Origin: Palsa-504 sp963834685
GTDB lineage: Bacteria; Actinomycetota; Actinomycetes; Streptosporangiales; Streptosporangiaceae
Reading direction: 5' to 3'
Length of the DNA stretch: 64,000 nt
Assembly: GCA_963834685.1 (NCBI GenBank)
Contig: CAWICW010000010.1
Location: 124,001-188,000, forward strand
The position numbers were made by a program, and so were the translations under genes. Each line of letters begins with the position of its first letter. The stretch's first letter is position 1. Below the pieces are notes generated by a model. That model saw only the letters and a list, made by a program, of their open reading frames with translations, was not told the DNA's origin and did not search any database. Shown here in pieces: positions 1 through 7,932 of this stretch.

Positions 1-1256
1 TGGGCATCGCGGCGGCCTTGCTGGCCGTCGGCGGGCTGATCGGTGCCTCCTTCGTGAAGTCGCCGCAGCAGATCGCCGCGAACACCGCGGCGCCGCCTGC
101 CACGATGACCACGGCCACCGTCGTCTCCCAGATCCTCACCTCGTCGGTCCAGATGCGCGGCGAGGTGTACCCGGCGACGCAGTACGACGTGTACGCGAGC
201 GCCGCATCGTCCGGGGACACCGGTTCGGCCGGAGGTTCAGCCGGAGGTTCGGCCGGGGCCTCGGGCGGAGGCGGATCCGCGATGTACATCTCGAAGCTGG
301 ACGTGGCCGCGGGCGACACGGTCGCCAACGGCGAGGAGCTGGCTGAGATCGACGGCCAGCCGATGTTCGCGCTGACCGGCCCGGTGCCCGCCTGGCGAGA
401 CCTGGCACCAGGCGAGACCGGGCCGGACGTGGCCGAGCTGCAGGACGCCCTGGCCTCGCTCGGGTACTACGACGAGGGCGACACGCCCGGGTATTACGGC
501 TCGGCGACCGAGTACGCGGTGTACCTGTACTACGAGCACCTCGGTTACACTCCGCCGTCCTCGGGCGGCATGCCGATGGCGGACGTAGTGTTCCTGCCCT
601 CGCTGCCCGCGACGGTGGTCGCGGTGAACGGGGCGACCGGCGAGCAGCCCGGCCAGCCGTTCCTCGAGCTGGCCGCCCGCGGGTCGCTGGCGCTGACCGG
701 CCAGCTGCCGCCCGCCTACGCCGGCCAGGTGAAGGCCGGCCTGAAGGTGACGATCTATGACGAGGTGACCGGCATCCACGCCACCGGCACCGTGGCCGAC
801 CTGGGGACGGCGACCACGACCGTGCCCACCGGGACGGTGGTGGACATCGGGGGCGGCTCGGGCTCGGCGGGCTCTTCAGGGTCCGCCGACTCCGGGTCTT
901 CCGGGTCGTCCGGGTCCTCCGGGTCTTCTTCGAGCAGCTCGGGTAGCTCGACCGTCTTCATCCCGCTGACCGTGCACCCGTCCACCCCGCTGCCGGCCGC
1001 ACTGAACGGGGAGAACGTCCTGGTCACCGTGCAGACCGGGCAGACCGAGGGACCGGTGTTGACGGTGCCGGCCGCCGCGATCGTCACCACGGCGTCGGGC
1101 ACGAGCTACGTCACCGTGGCGGGCGCGCACGGGAAGCAGACGCAGGTCCCGGTGACGCCGGGCATCTCCGAGAACGGCTACGTCCAGGTGAGCCCAACAT
1201 CCCCGGTGACCGCCGGAACGCTGGCGGCCGGCGACCACGTGGCGGTGAGCGGCTGA
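1..1256 (+). CDS. Efflux adaptor protein with peptidoglycan-binding-like domain (MacA/HlyD type), 5' end outside window
   Basis: Periplasmic-adaptor-type subunit of an ABC efflux complex, anchored in the membrane and extending outside the cell. The frame is open to the window edge and begins inside a hydrophobic helix, so the true start lies upstream; a TTG at 18 is only the first in-window start. Next come a lipoyl/HlyD-like half (MYISKLDVAAGDTV), an inserted peptidoglycan-binding-like stretch (PDVAELQDALASLGYY), a second beta region, a Ser/Gly-rich linker near positions 855-950 and a C-terminal beta domain. A second Gly/Ser run near 225-285 is a short in-frame repeat (GGSAGGSAG). The stop overlaps the next gene's ATG by one base. 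The role is inferred from family and from the ATPase and permease that follow. Confidence 0.8.
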   Translation, partial: GIAAALLAVGGLIGASFVKSPQQIAANTAAPPATMTTATVVSQILTSSVQMRGEVYPATQYDVYASAASSGDTGSAGGSAGGSAGASGGGGSAMYISKLDVAAGDTVANGEELAEIDGQPMFALTGPVPAWRDLAPGETGPDVAELQDALASLGYYDEGDTPGYYGSATEYAVYLYYEHLGYTPPSSGGMPMADVVFLPSLPATVVAVNGATGEQPGQPFLELAARGSLALTGQLPPAYAGQVKAGLKVTIYDEVTGIHATGTVADLGTATTTVPTGTVVDIGGGSGSAGSSGSADSGSSGSSGSSGSSSSSSGSSTVFIPLTVHPSTPLPAALNGENVLVTVQTGQTEGPVLTVPAAAIVTTASGTSYVTVAGAHGKQTQVPVTPGISENGYVQVSPTSPVTAGTLAAGDHVAVSG

Positions 1257-1948
1257 TGGGCACGCCGGTGATCGAACTGCGCGGCTTGGCCCGCACCTAC
1301 CCCGGCCCGCCGCCGGTGCCCGCGCTGCGCCCGGCTGACCTGGTGATCGAGGAAGGCGATTACGTCGCGGTCACCGGGCCGTCCGGCTCGGGCAAGTCGA
1401 CGCTGCTGCACCTGCTTGGCCTGCTCGACTCGCCGACCCAGGGCCGCTACCTGCTGGACGGCCTCGACACCAGCGCGCTAGGCGACCGCGACCGGTCCGC
1501 GCTGCGCGGCAGCCGGATCGGGTTCGTCTTCCAGTCCTTCCACCTGCTGCCCTACCGGACGTCGCTGGAGAACGTGCTGCTGGCCCTGCTCTACAACCAG
1601 ACGCCGCGCAGCGGCCGGGTTCAGACGGCGGTCGACGCGCTCGACGCCGTGGGGCTGGGACACCGGCTCCACGCGCTGCCCACCACGCTGTCCGGCGGGG
1701 AGGGCCAGCGCGTCGCGATCGCGCGGGCACTGGTGAACCAGCCCAGCCTGCTGCTGTGCGACGAGCCGACGGGGAACCTGGACTCGCGGAACGCGGCCGC
1801 GCTCATGGCCCTGCTCGACCAGCTGAACGCGGCCGGTTTCACGATCGTGGTGATCACGCACGACGCGGGAGTGGCGGGCCATGCGGGCCGGACGATCGCG
1901 ATCAGCGACGGGATGCTGTCCGAGCGGACCGAGGCGCACCATGCGTAG
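1256..1948 (+). CDS. ABC transporter ATP-binding protein (MacB/LolD family)
   Basis: ATPase subunit of about 230 residues, the usual length for LolD/MacB-type ATPases that power export or lipoprotein extraction. It has a Walker A motif (GPSGSGKST), a Q-loop (FVFQSFHLLPYRT), a signature motif close to consensus (LSGGEGQRVAIARAL) and Walker B with D-loop (LLLCDEPTGNLDS). ATG overlaps the adaptor stop by one base, and the permease start lies inside its last codons, so the three genes are very likely co-translated. The transported substrate cannot be told from sequence. Confidence 0.93.
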   Translation: MGTPVIELRGLARTYPGPPPVPALRPADLVIEEGDYVAVTGPSGSGKSTLLHLLGLLDSPTQGRYLLDGLDTSALGDRDRSALRGSRIGFVFQSFHLLPYRTSLENVLLALLYNQTPRSGRVQTAVDALDAVGLGHRLHALPTTLSGGEGQRVAIARALVNQPSLLLCDEPTGNLDSRNAAALMALLDQLNAAGFTIVVITHDAGVAGHAGRTIAISDGMLSERTEAHHA

Positions 1949-3212
1949 GGCACGCACCGGCCTGCCGCTGCCCCGGCTTACCGCGCGGGACACGACCGCC
2001 GAGGCGGTCGCGGGGATCGTGCAGCGGCCCGGCCGGGCCGCGGCGACCATGCTCGGCACGGTCCTCGGCGTGGGCGCGTTCGTGGCCGTGCTCGGCCTGA
2101 CCGCCACCGGGGCGGGCCAGGTCTCGCACCAGTTCACGGTCTTGGAGGACACCACGGTGAACGTGCAGGACAACGGCCCGGTCAACAACGTCGCGCCGCC
2201 CGGCACCAACCCGCCCATCGGCTTCCCCGCCGACGCGGACGCGATCGCCGACCACATCAACGGGGTGGTCGCCGCCGGCGTGTGGTGGCCGGTCTCCCTC
2301 CCGCAGGGCACGAGCTTCACCGGCTCGCTCGCGCTGTCCGCCGCCGCCTCCCAGACGATCAACCTGCTGGCCGCCTCGCCGGGCGCGGAGCAGGCCATGG
2401 CCCTGAGCATGGTCGCGGGCTCGCCGCTGACCGCGTACGAGAACGACACCGGCCAGCACGTCGCGGTGATCGACACCACCACGGCGACCTCCCTCGGCAT
2501 CGCGGTATCGCGGCTGGCCAGCCACCCCGCGGTGTTCGTCGACGGCATCGCGTACACCGTGGTCGGCGTCTACGGTTCCGCGCAGCGCGTGGTGAGCGAC
2601 GAGAGCGCCGTGCTCATCCCGGAGAACACCGCCCTGGCCGATTTCGGCAATCCGGAGCCTGGCATAGGGAACCAGGACGAGGCCCAGATGGTCATCGCGA
2701 CCAGGATCGGCGCCGCGCAGGAGGTGGCCCGGCAGATCGCCGCCGCCGAGCTGCCGAGCAATCCGAGCCGGCTGGTCGTGACGTCGCCGCCCGCGATATC
2801 GCATCTGCAGAGCGAGGTGAGCGGTGACCTGGCCGGGCTGTTCCTCATCCTGGCGCTGATCAGCCTGCTGATCGGCGCGGTCGGGATCGCGAACACGACG
2901 CTGGTCGCCGTGCTCGAGCGCACCGAGGAGATCGGCCTGCGCCGCGCCGTCGGCGCCCGGCCGCGGCACATCGCCGCCCAGTTCCTCGCGGAGAGCACCG
3001 CGCTGGGCACGCTCGGCGGCCTGATCGGGACCTGCGTCGGCGTCGGCACCGTGGTGATCTTCGCCGCGCTCAAGGACTGGACCGCCGTGCTCAACCCGGC
3101 CTACACCCTGCCCGCGCCGCTGATCGGCAGCGTGGTCGGCCTGCTGGCCGGCGCGTACCCGGCGCTGCGCGCGGCGCGGATCAGCCCGCTAGCCGCGCTG
3201 CGGCATGCGTGA
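1941..3212 (+). CDS. ABC transporter permease (MacB/FtsX family)
   Basis: Membrane subunit of the adaptor-ATPase-permease set. I chose ATG 1941, which overlaps the ATPase stop by 8 bases, giving about 423 residues that begin MRRARTGLPLP. The order is one N-terminal membrane helix (after DTTAEAVAGIVQRPGR), a large extracytoplasmic MacB-type periplasmic core domain, then three C-terminal helices of the FtsX fold with the motif EEIGLRRAVGARPRHIAAQF. This matches MacB permeases in which the ATPase is a separate protein. Exported substrate unknown; drug, peptide or lipid are possibilities. Confidence 0.9.
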   Translation: MRRARTGLPLPRLTARDTTAEAVAGIVQRPGRAAATMLGTVLGVGAFVAVLGLTATGAGQVSHQFTVLEDTTVNVQDNGPVNNVAPPGTNPPIGFPADADAIADHINGVVAAGVWWPVSLPQGTSFTGSLALSAAASQTINLLAASPGAEQAMALSMVAGSPLTAYENDTGQHVAVIDTTTATSLGIAVSRLASHPAVFVDGIAYTVVGVYGSAQRVVSDESAVLIPENTALADFGNPEPGIGNQDEAQMVIATRIGAAQEVARQIAAAELPSNPSRLVVTSPPAISHLQSEVSGDLAGLFLILALISLLIGAVGIANTTLVAVLERTEEIGLRRAVGARPRHIAAQFLAESTALGTLGGLIGTCVGVGTVVIFAALKDWTAVLNPAYTLPAPLIGSVVGLLAGAYPALRAARISPLAALRHA

Positions 3213-3239
3213 GCCACGGCCCGTTCGGAAGGAATGATA

Positions 3240-4265
3240 ATGCGCACCTGGCCCGCCCTTTTTCTCCTGACCTGTTGCTGCGCGGGCCTGTCCGCGTGCA
3301 CCGCGGTCGCGCCCAGCGGACCGGACGTGGCCGTGAGCGCGCCGTCTGTCGGCAGGCCTTCGCCGCCGTCCTCGGTCCAAGCGGCCCTATCCAGCGAGGC
3401 GTTCACCCCTTACGCGGCGCTCGGGCAGTCCGACAACGATGGGCTGGCACCCAACGAGTCCGGTGAGGCCCTCTCCAGCGCGTGCATGACCGACGCGGGC
3501 TACCCGAACAGCGGCAACGTGCCCTTCGGGATCCGCATCGGTCCCGCGAACCTGGCGTTCTCGCAGCCCTGGGGGGCGTGGGGCTATCTCGGCGCCGCCG
3601 AGGCGCAGCAATACGGCTTCCGGGTTCCGGCCGGCTCCGCGCTGAACGCCCTGGGCATCGACGTCGCGACGCCGGGCACCGATCCGGCCAGCCTGCCCCA
3701 GGCGGAGCAGAACGCGATGGGGAAGTGCGCCACGATCGAGCAGAACTTCACCAACGCCGCGCAGACCGGGGCGCTGGCCGGCATCGACACGCTGAGCAAC
3801 GACCTGTACAACGACGTCGCGAAGGACGGGGCGGTCAGCGGCGCCACGCAGACCTGGAAGGCCTGCATGGCCAGGAACGGCTACAGCTTCACCCAGCCGG
3901 CCGACGTGTTCTTCCAGGAACTGCAGAGCATGTTCGGCGGGAAGCGGTCGATAACCCCCGGGGAAACGATCAGCACCGCCGCCAACCAGGCCCAGATCGC
4001 AACGGCCGTCACCGACGCCGACTGCACCGACTCCACGGACCTGGCCGGGATCTACTTCGCCGTCCAGGCCAGCTACGAGCAGCAGATCGTGAACGCCAAC
4101 CAGCAGGCCCTCACCACCGCCGTCCAGCAGTACCGCGCCGGCTACACCAAGGAGCTGAACAAGCTTCCTGGCCTGCTGAAGACGGCAAGCGCCCAGCCGT
4201 TCACTTCGGTTAAGCCCGGCCAGCCCACCTCTCCCGCCGGCCGGCCCACCTCAGCCAACGGCTAA
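3240..4265 (+). CDS. Predicted lipoprotein of unknown function
   Basis: Secreted, probably lipid-anchored protein of about 341 residues. It opens with a lipoprotein signal peptide whose lipobox is LSAC, followed by a Pro/Ser-rich spacer. GGAAGGA at 3227-3233 is well spaced for ATG 3240, whereas ATG 3234 would touch it, so 3240 is preferred. The mature part has several Cys residues in a repeated setting (SACMTDAGYPN, WKACMARNGYSF), suggesting two similar disulfide-containing halves, and ends in a Pro/Thr-rich tail. It follows the efflux genes by 27 bases and may be co-transcribed. The convergent downstream gene overlaps its stop by 4 bases. I do not recognise a named family. Confidence 0.7.
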   Translation: MRTWPALFLLTCCCAGLSACTAVAPSGPDVAVSAPSVGRPSPPSSVQAALSSEAFTPYAALGQSDNDGLAPNESGEALSSACMTDAGYPNSGNVPFGIRIGPANLAFSQPWGAWGYLGAAEAQQYGFRVPAGSALNALGIDVATPGTDPASLPQAEQNAMGKCATIEQNFTNAAQTGALAGIDTLSNDLYNDVAKDGAVSGATQTWKACMARNGYSFTQPADVFFQELQSMFGGKRSITPGETISTAANQAQIATAVTDADCTDSTDLAGIYFAVQASYEQQIVNANQQALTTAVQQYRAGYTKELNKLPGLLKTASAQPFTSVKPGQPTSPAGRPTSANG

Positions 4266-5338
4266 CGGGGCACATCCCTCTCGGCATCGGCCTTCGTCTG
4301 GTTTGGTGGAGTGTCCGGAGGGCTGACATCAAGTCGCGCTACGAGCGTCTCTATCCTCGTGACCTCATCGGCGGCCCGGCGCATCATCGGGTCACAGGGG
4401 GCCGACAGCGGTTTGGCCCGCTGACGGTAGTACTCCGCGAACCCGCGGACGATGCTGACCGACGTCCGCAGCTCGAGGCCCACCTCACTGAGCCGCCCCG
4501 ACATCTCCGCCACCGACCGGCGGGCGGCGGCCTCCGCGGCACGACTCGCGCTCATCTGCTCCGCAATCCTGGTCAGCGCCGGGGCGAATGACCACTGGCT
4601 CCGCCCGCCCCGAGCTGACCTAACCCGGCCTGGCCCGGCCCGCGCCGCCTGTCCTTCCGGCGCCTGTCCTTCCGGCGCCTGTCCTTCCGGCGCCTGTCCT
4701 TCCGGCGCCTGAAGCGGGCGCAGAACGGCCCGCGTCACGGCGAGCCCCGCGACGGCCAGCAGCACGAGGACCGCGCCCGCCGCGGCCGCGTCGCTCGCCG
4801 CGACCCGCTCGGTGAGCCGGTCGACGCCAGCCAGTCCCGCCGTCACGACCAGCAACCCGGCGGGACCGCGTCCGGCCGGTCCGCTGATCACGTACTCCAC
4901 GTCTTCTGTTCCGTACACGAACAGGATGCGCCGCGACTGGTAGTGGACCGCCTCCAGCAGAACACGCCAGCTTCCGCCGGATACGCCAGCCGCGGTGACC
5001 GGCCGCGTCGTGTGCGCCGCCAGCCACGAGCGGCTGGCCGGGATGGCCGGCCCAGGACTCGCGCCGGGCGCCGGAGGGGTCAGCAGCTGCCCGCTGGCGC
5101 TCAGCAACTCCACGTGGCAGGCACCGGACGGTGCCGGGCCGGAGGTGGGCCCGGCCACGAAGCCCTGGCTCAGCATCTCGCCTGCGCAAGCCAGGAGGTT
5201 ATCGTCCGCTTGCCCTACCAGGTACCCCCGCGTCCCCGATATGCCGACGGCGACGGCCGCGACCGCTCCGAGGGCCACGATGCTCACCGCCAGGCCGGGC
5301 AGCAGTACCCGTAGCGGGATCCGGATACGCGTGCCCAT
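4262..5338 (-). CDS. Histidine-kinase-like membrane protein lacking the phospho-acceptor His and ATPase domain
   Basis: Two-component sensor-like protein of 358 residues. An N-terminal helix (about 9-33) and a second helix (about 184-208) bracket an extracytoplasmic sensor region. A linker with four tandem APEGQ units follows, then a dimerisation-like helix. In active kinases the H-box reads S-H-E-L-R-T; here the equivalent is G-L-E-L-R-T at 287-292, so Leu288 replaces the His. The flanking residues (IVRGFAEYYRQ) are still clearly H-box-like. The protein stops about 50 residues later with no N, G1 or G2 boxes, so no ATPase domain. It cannot act as an ordinary kinase; a sensor remnant or a partner of another kinase are options. 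No response regulator is adjacent. Confidence 0.7.
   Translation of the reverse strand: MGTRIRIPLRVLLPGLAVSIVALGAVAAVAVGISGTRGYLVGQADDNLLACAGEMLSQGFVAGPTSGPAPSGACHVELLSASGQLLTPPAPGASPGPAIPASRSWLAAHTTRPVTAAGVSGGSWRVLLEAVHYQSRRILFVYGTEDVEYVISGPAGRGPAGLLVVTAGLAGVDRLTERVAASDAAAAGAVLVLLAVAGLAVTRAVLRPLQAPEGQAPEGQAPEGQAPEGQAARAGPGRVRSARGGRSQWSFAPALTRIAEQMSASRAAEAAARRSVAEMSGRLSEVGLELRTSVSIVRGFAEYYRQRAKPLSAPCDPMMRRAADEVTRIETLVARLDVSPPDTPPNQTKADAERDVPR
4646..4705. repeat. Four perfect 15-bp tandem repeats inside the kinase-like gene
   Basis: The unit CGCCTGTCCTTCCGG occurs four times in a row, followed by a partial fifth copy. On the minus strand it encodes repeats of APEGQ in the cytoplasmic linker after the second membrane helix. 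Being a multiple of three it lengthens the linker without breaking the frame. Confidence 0.95.
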
Positions 5339-5410
5339 GCCACCCAGTCTCGCCAGTCCTCGTCACGCTGGCGAGACCCGATCGCGGCCGGCCGTCCTGG
5401 ATCGAGAGCC

Positions 5411-5917
5411 TCAGTACCAGATGTTGATGACGTAGGCCTCGTCGATGATCGAGGTCGCCGCGTTGGCGGTCAGCATGACAGTGCGGTCGCCGACGCTGGA
5501 CACGCTGAGAGTGGCGATGACGCAGTTGGTCCCGCAGACCAGCTGGGTGATGGTGGAGCTGTGGATCGTGCTGTTGGCCGCCTGCGACCCGTCGCTGCTG
5601 GTCCCGATCCAGCTCATCCCCGCGCCGTTGCGGTCCACGTTGACCAGGGCGCTGAACACCTCGCTCGGGGTCTGGACCCCGCCGTTGGTCGAGACCTTGT
5701 CCAGGTCGATGCGCACCGGATCGTTGGCGGCGGGCAGCCTGAAGGTCTGGCTCCCGCCGGGCGCCAGGGTGAAGGCGAGCCGCTCGTGGTCAGGTCCGGT
5801 CACGTTGACGGCGCTGAAGCCGGCCGCGGTAGTGACGGCGTAGGCCCCCCCGCCGACGCACGCCAGTGCCGACACCACCGTGCCGACCACCAGGCCGCGT
5901 ACGTAGTTCTTCTTCAT
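5411..5917 (-). CDS. Small secreted protein of unknown function
   Basis: A 168-residue protein with a clear Sec signal peptide (MKKNYVRGLVVGTVVSALAC, cleavage probably after AYA near residue 27). An AAAGGAG ribosome site lies 5 bases upstream of ATG 5917, which fixes the start. The mature part is rich in Val, Thr and Ser and looks all-beta, with two Cys (QLVCGTNCVIATLSV) placed to form a disulfide. It has the look of small actinomycete exoproteins, but I recognise no family. The downstream neighbour on the same strand is the kinase-like gene, 72 bases away. Confidence 0.7.
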   Translation of the reverse strand: MKKNYVRGLVVGTVVSALACVGGGAYAVTTAAGFSAVNVTGPDHERLAFTLAPGGSQTFRLPAANDPVRIDLDKVSTNGGVQTPSEVFSALVNVDRNGAGMSWIGTSSDGSQAANSTIHSSTITQLVCGTNCVIATLSVSSVGDRTVMLTANAATSIIDEAYVINIWY

Positions 5918-6014
5918 GGCATGCTCCTTTGAGTCATTTTCGGGTTTTTCGGGCGCGCCAGATCCTGGGCTTATTCGCCCGCATGGTTATTCCAGGGATA
6001 AGAGAAGGAGGTAA

Positions 6015-6185
6015 ATGCCGCGACTCCGGGTATTCGTCACGGAGCCGGGTCTTGCCTGTACGCAAAAGCACACGGCCGGTCCAGCGGATCCACGTCACGC
6101 TTGGTCATGCGGGCCAGAGACAGCGTCGTTATCTGGCTTGCCTCATCAACTCCTATTGCGTTGTCATGGATATCCTTACCATTAA
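6015..6185 (+). CDS. Possible small ORF (56 aa) with strong ribosome binding site
   Basis: An open frame beginning MPRLRVFVTEPGLACTQKHT and ending at TAA 6183. It is preceded by an excellent Shine-Dalgarno run (AGAAGGAGG, 6003-6011) four bases from the ATG. No homologue is recognised and the base composition is less GC-rich than neighbouring genes. The surrounding 470 bases from 5918 to 6386 hold no other gene I can support. It may be a remnant or a leader peptide. The ribosome site is the main argument for it. Confidence 0.3.
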   Translation: MPRLRVFVTEPGLACTQKHTAGPADPRHAWSCGPETASLSGLPHQLLLRCHGYPYH

Positions 6186-6258
6186 CTAACGTCGCTGGCC
6201 GGAGCCGGGTTCACCGGAATAAAGGGGTTCCGCTCCCCGCGGGAAGATCATTTATATG

Positions 6259-6290
6259 CCGAACGGACCGTGGTGTCACGGTCCGTTCGG
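6259..6290. promoter_or_regulatory. Perfect 14-bp inverted repeat, candidate operator
   Basis: CCGAACGGACCGTG and its exact reverse complement are separated by GTGT. It lies about 95 bases upstream of a TetR C-terminal fragment, so it may be the surviving operator of that regulator. It is not followed by a T-run, which argues against a terminator. One arm is also a copy of the dispersed CCACGcTCCGTTCGG element found elsewhere in the window. Confidence 0.6.
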
Positions 6291-6385
6291 TCTCCTGGCC
6301 GCCCGGCGTTTCAGAGCAGGCGGGAGCGCGGCAGGCCGCGGCTCATCCGCCAGGCCGCGATCCCCGCGATGGCCCGGGCCCAGCC

Positions 6386-6590
6386 CGGGTCGTCGATGCC
6401 ATCTACCTGGCCCTGCTCGACGCCGGAGTGCCGGACAGCGAGGTGGCGCGGATCGAGCGGATGGTCAGCACGTTCGTGCTCGGCTACGCGATCTCCGGGA
6501 CCAGCGGCCGGTTCGCCGGGGGCGACCCGCGAGAGCGGCGGGCGCTGCTCGAGGGACTGAACTCCCTGCCCACCGGAAGCTTGCCGACCG
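6386..6590 (+). pseudogene. Fragment of a TetR-family regulator (C-terminal domain only)
   Basis: The frame reads VVDAIYLALLDAGVPDSEV and continues with a stretch (MVSTFVLGYAISGTSGRF) typical of the ligand-binding C-terminal half of TetR/AcrR repressors. No DNA-binding helix-turn-helix half is present in any frame upstream, and the reading runs directly into the transposase remnant. This is most simply a regulator gene truncated by an insertion and later deletion. Identification rests on the motif pattern alone. Confidence 0.55.
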
Positions 6591-6612
6591 GCTCGAAACG
6601 GCGACGTCGTAG

Positions 6613-7336
6613 CACGGCATCCGCTACCTGACGCACAACGGGCCGGTGTGGCGGGCCCTGCCCGCAGACTTCCCGCCCGCCTGGACCGTGTACTGGTGGG
6701 CCGCGAAATGGCAGGCCGACGGGTCCACTGAGAGGATGCACGGCCAATTGCGCCAGCAGGTAAGGCTGCTGGCCGGGCGCAAGCCCCGCGCCGACGGCGG
6801 CGATCATCGACTCCCAGTCGGTCCGCGCCGCGGAGGAAGCTTCCCGGGCCAGCCGCGGATACGACGCAGGGAAGAAGGTCAACGGCCGCGAGCGGCACAT
6901 CGCGGTGGACACGATCGGGCTGCTGCTGATCATGCTCATCACCGCGGCGTCGGTCCAGGACCGCGACGCGGCGAAGCCGCTTCTGTGGAACCTGCGCAAG
7001 GCCTTTCCCCAGGTCAAGCTCGCCTGGGCCGACGGCGGCTACGCCGGCAAGCTCGTCCTCTGGGCCAGGACCAGGCTCAGGCCGAAGCTCGCGCTGCAGA
7101 TCGTCAGACGGCCCGATGACCTGCGCACCTTCCAGGTCCTGCCCCGCCGCTGAGTGGTCGAGCGGATGCTGGCCTGGATCACCTGGCACCGCAGGACCGT
7201 CCGGGACTACGAACGCCTGCCCGCCCACCACGAGACCTACGTCTACTGGTCGATGATCATCGTCAGGACCCGCTGCCTCGCCGCAACGCTGCCGGCGCCC
7301 CAGCACCAGCTCAGTTGGATGCTGCCTGAGTTTTAA
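6613..7336 (+). pseudogene. IS5-type transposase remnant, truncated and doubly disrupted
   Basis: The readable protein covers WRALPADFPPAWTVYWWAAK, then after a frameshift near 6790 IIDSQSVRAAEEASRASRGY and the DDE-type core (GYDAGKKVNGRERHIAVDT, LAWADGGYAGKLV). An in-frame TGA at 7151 replaces the Trp usually found in RRWVVER, after which VVERMLAWITWHRRTVRDYE resumes in the same frame. The N-terminal part of the family is missing and no left terminal repeat was found. It is a dead element that marks past rearrangement next to the TetR fragment and the PadR cassette. Confidence 0.85.
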
Positions 7337-7355
7337 GCAGGCTCTAACGCCGGCC

Positions 7356-7398
7356 TTGACCCAATACCCTTAACGGTTTAGTATGCTTAACGGTTAAG
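7356..7398 (+). promoter_or_regulatory. Sigma-70-type promoter with overlapping repeat operator for the PadR gene
   Basis: TTGACC (7356-7361), a 17-base spacer and TAGTAT (7379-7384) form a near-consensus promoter. CTTAACGGTT occurs twice (7369-7378 and 7386-7395), 17 bases apart, with the second copy extended to the perfect palindrome CTTAAC-G-GTTAAG (7386-7398). The repeats lie just before and just after the -10 box, the usual arrangement for autorepression. The regulator binding them is presumably the PadR protein encoded 12 bases downstream. Confidence 0.65.
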
Positions 7399-7410
7399 GG
7401 AGGTTGGAGC

Positions 7411-7932
7411 GTGCAGCAGGAAGTCGTGCTGGCGATGCTGGCGAAGGAGCCGTCCCACGGGTACGAGCTGCGGGTTCGCCTGGCCCGGGCCCTCGGGCCG
7501 GTGGCCGAGGGGATCAGCGAAGCCCAGATGTACGTCACGCTTACCCGGCTGGAGAAGGGGGGCTTCGTCACACGGGTTGACGCGCCGGCCCAGCGGTCCG
7601 ACCGCAAGGTGTACTGCCTCACTCCCGGCGGCCAGGAGCGGGTGACGGAGTGGATGTCGGACGTGAGCTGGCCGCGGCCCGATCTGACCGAGTTCCACAT
7701 GAAGCTCATCGCCGCCGCGCAGGGCGGGCTCGCCGACCCAGTCAGCCTCATCGACGCGCAGCGCCGCGACCTGCTGCGCCGCCTGGGAGAAGTGGGGCGC
7801 GCGGTGATGGAAGAGGAAAAGGACTCCGACGCGGCGCTGCTCCTGGAGGGCATCGTGCTTCGCCTGCAAGCCGACCTGCGCTGGCTGCACGCCTGCGAGA
7901 GCGCCTGGACGAAACGGAGTACCCCGAAATGA
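7411..7932 (+). CDS. PadR-family transcriptional regulator
   Basis: A 173-residue regulator starting at GTG 7411 with GGGAGG just upstream. The N-terminal winged helix is recognisable (VLAMLAKEPSHGYELRVRLA, then MYVTLTRLEKGGFVTR), as in PadR proteins, and the C-terminal half is the Vir-like helical dimerisation domain. Its last bases overlap the ATG of the following ABC ATPase (ATGA), and the operator described upstream suggests it represses its own operon. PadR proteins of this type commonly control drug-exporter genes; the inducer is unknown. Confidence 0.9.
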   Translation: MQQEVVLAMLAKEPSHGYELRVRLARALGPVAEGISEAQMYVTLTRLEKGGFVTRVDAPAQRSDRKVYCLTPGGQERVTEWMSDVSWPRPDLTEFHMKLIAAAQGGLADPVSLIDAQRRDLLRRLGEVGRAVMEEEKDSDAALLLEGIVLRLQADLRWLHACESAWTKRSTPK

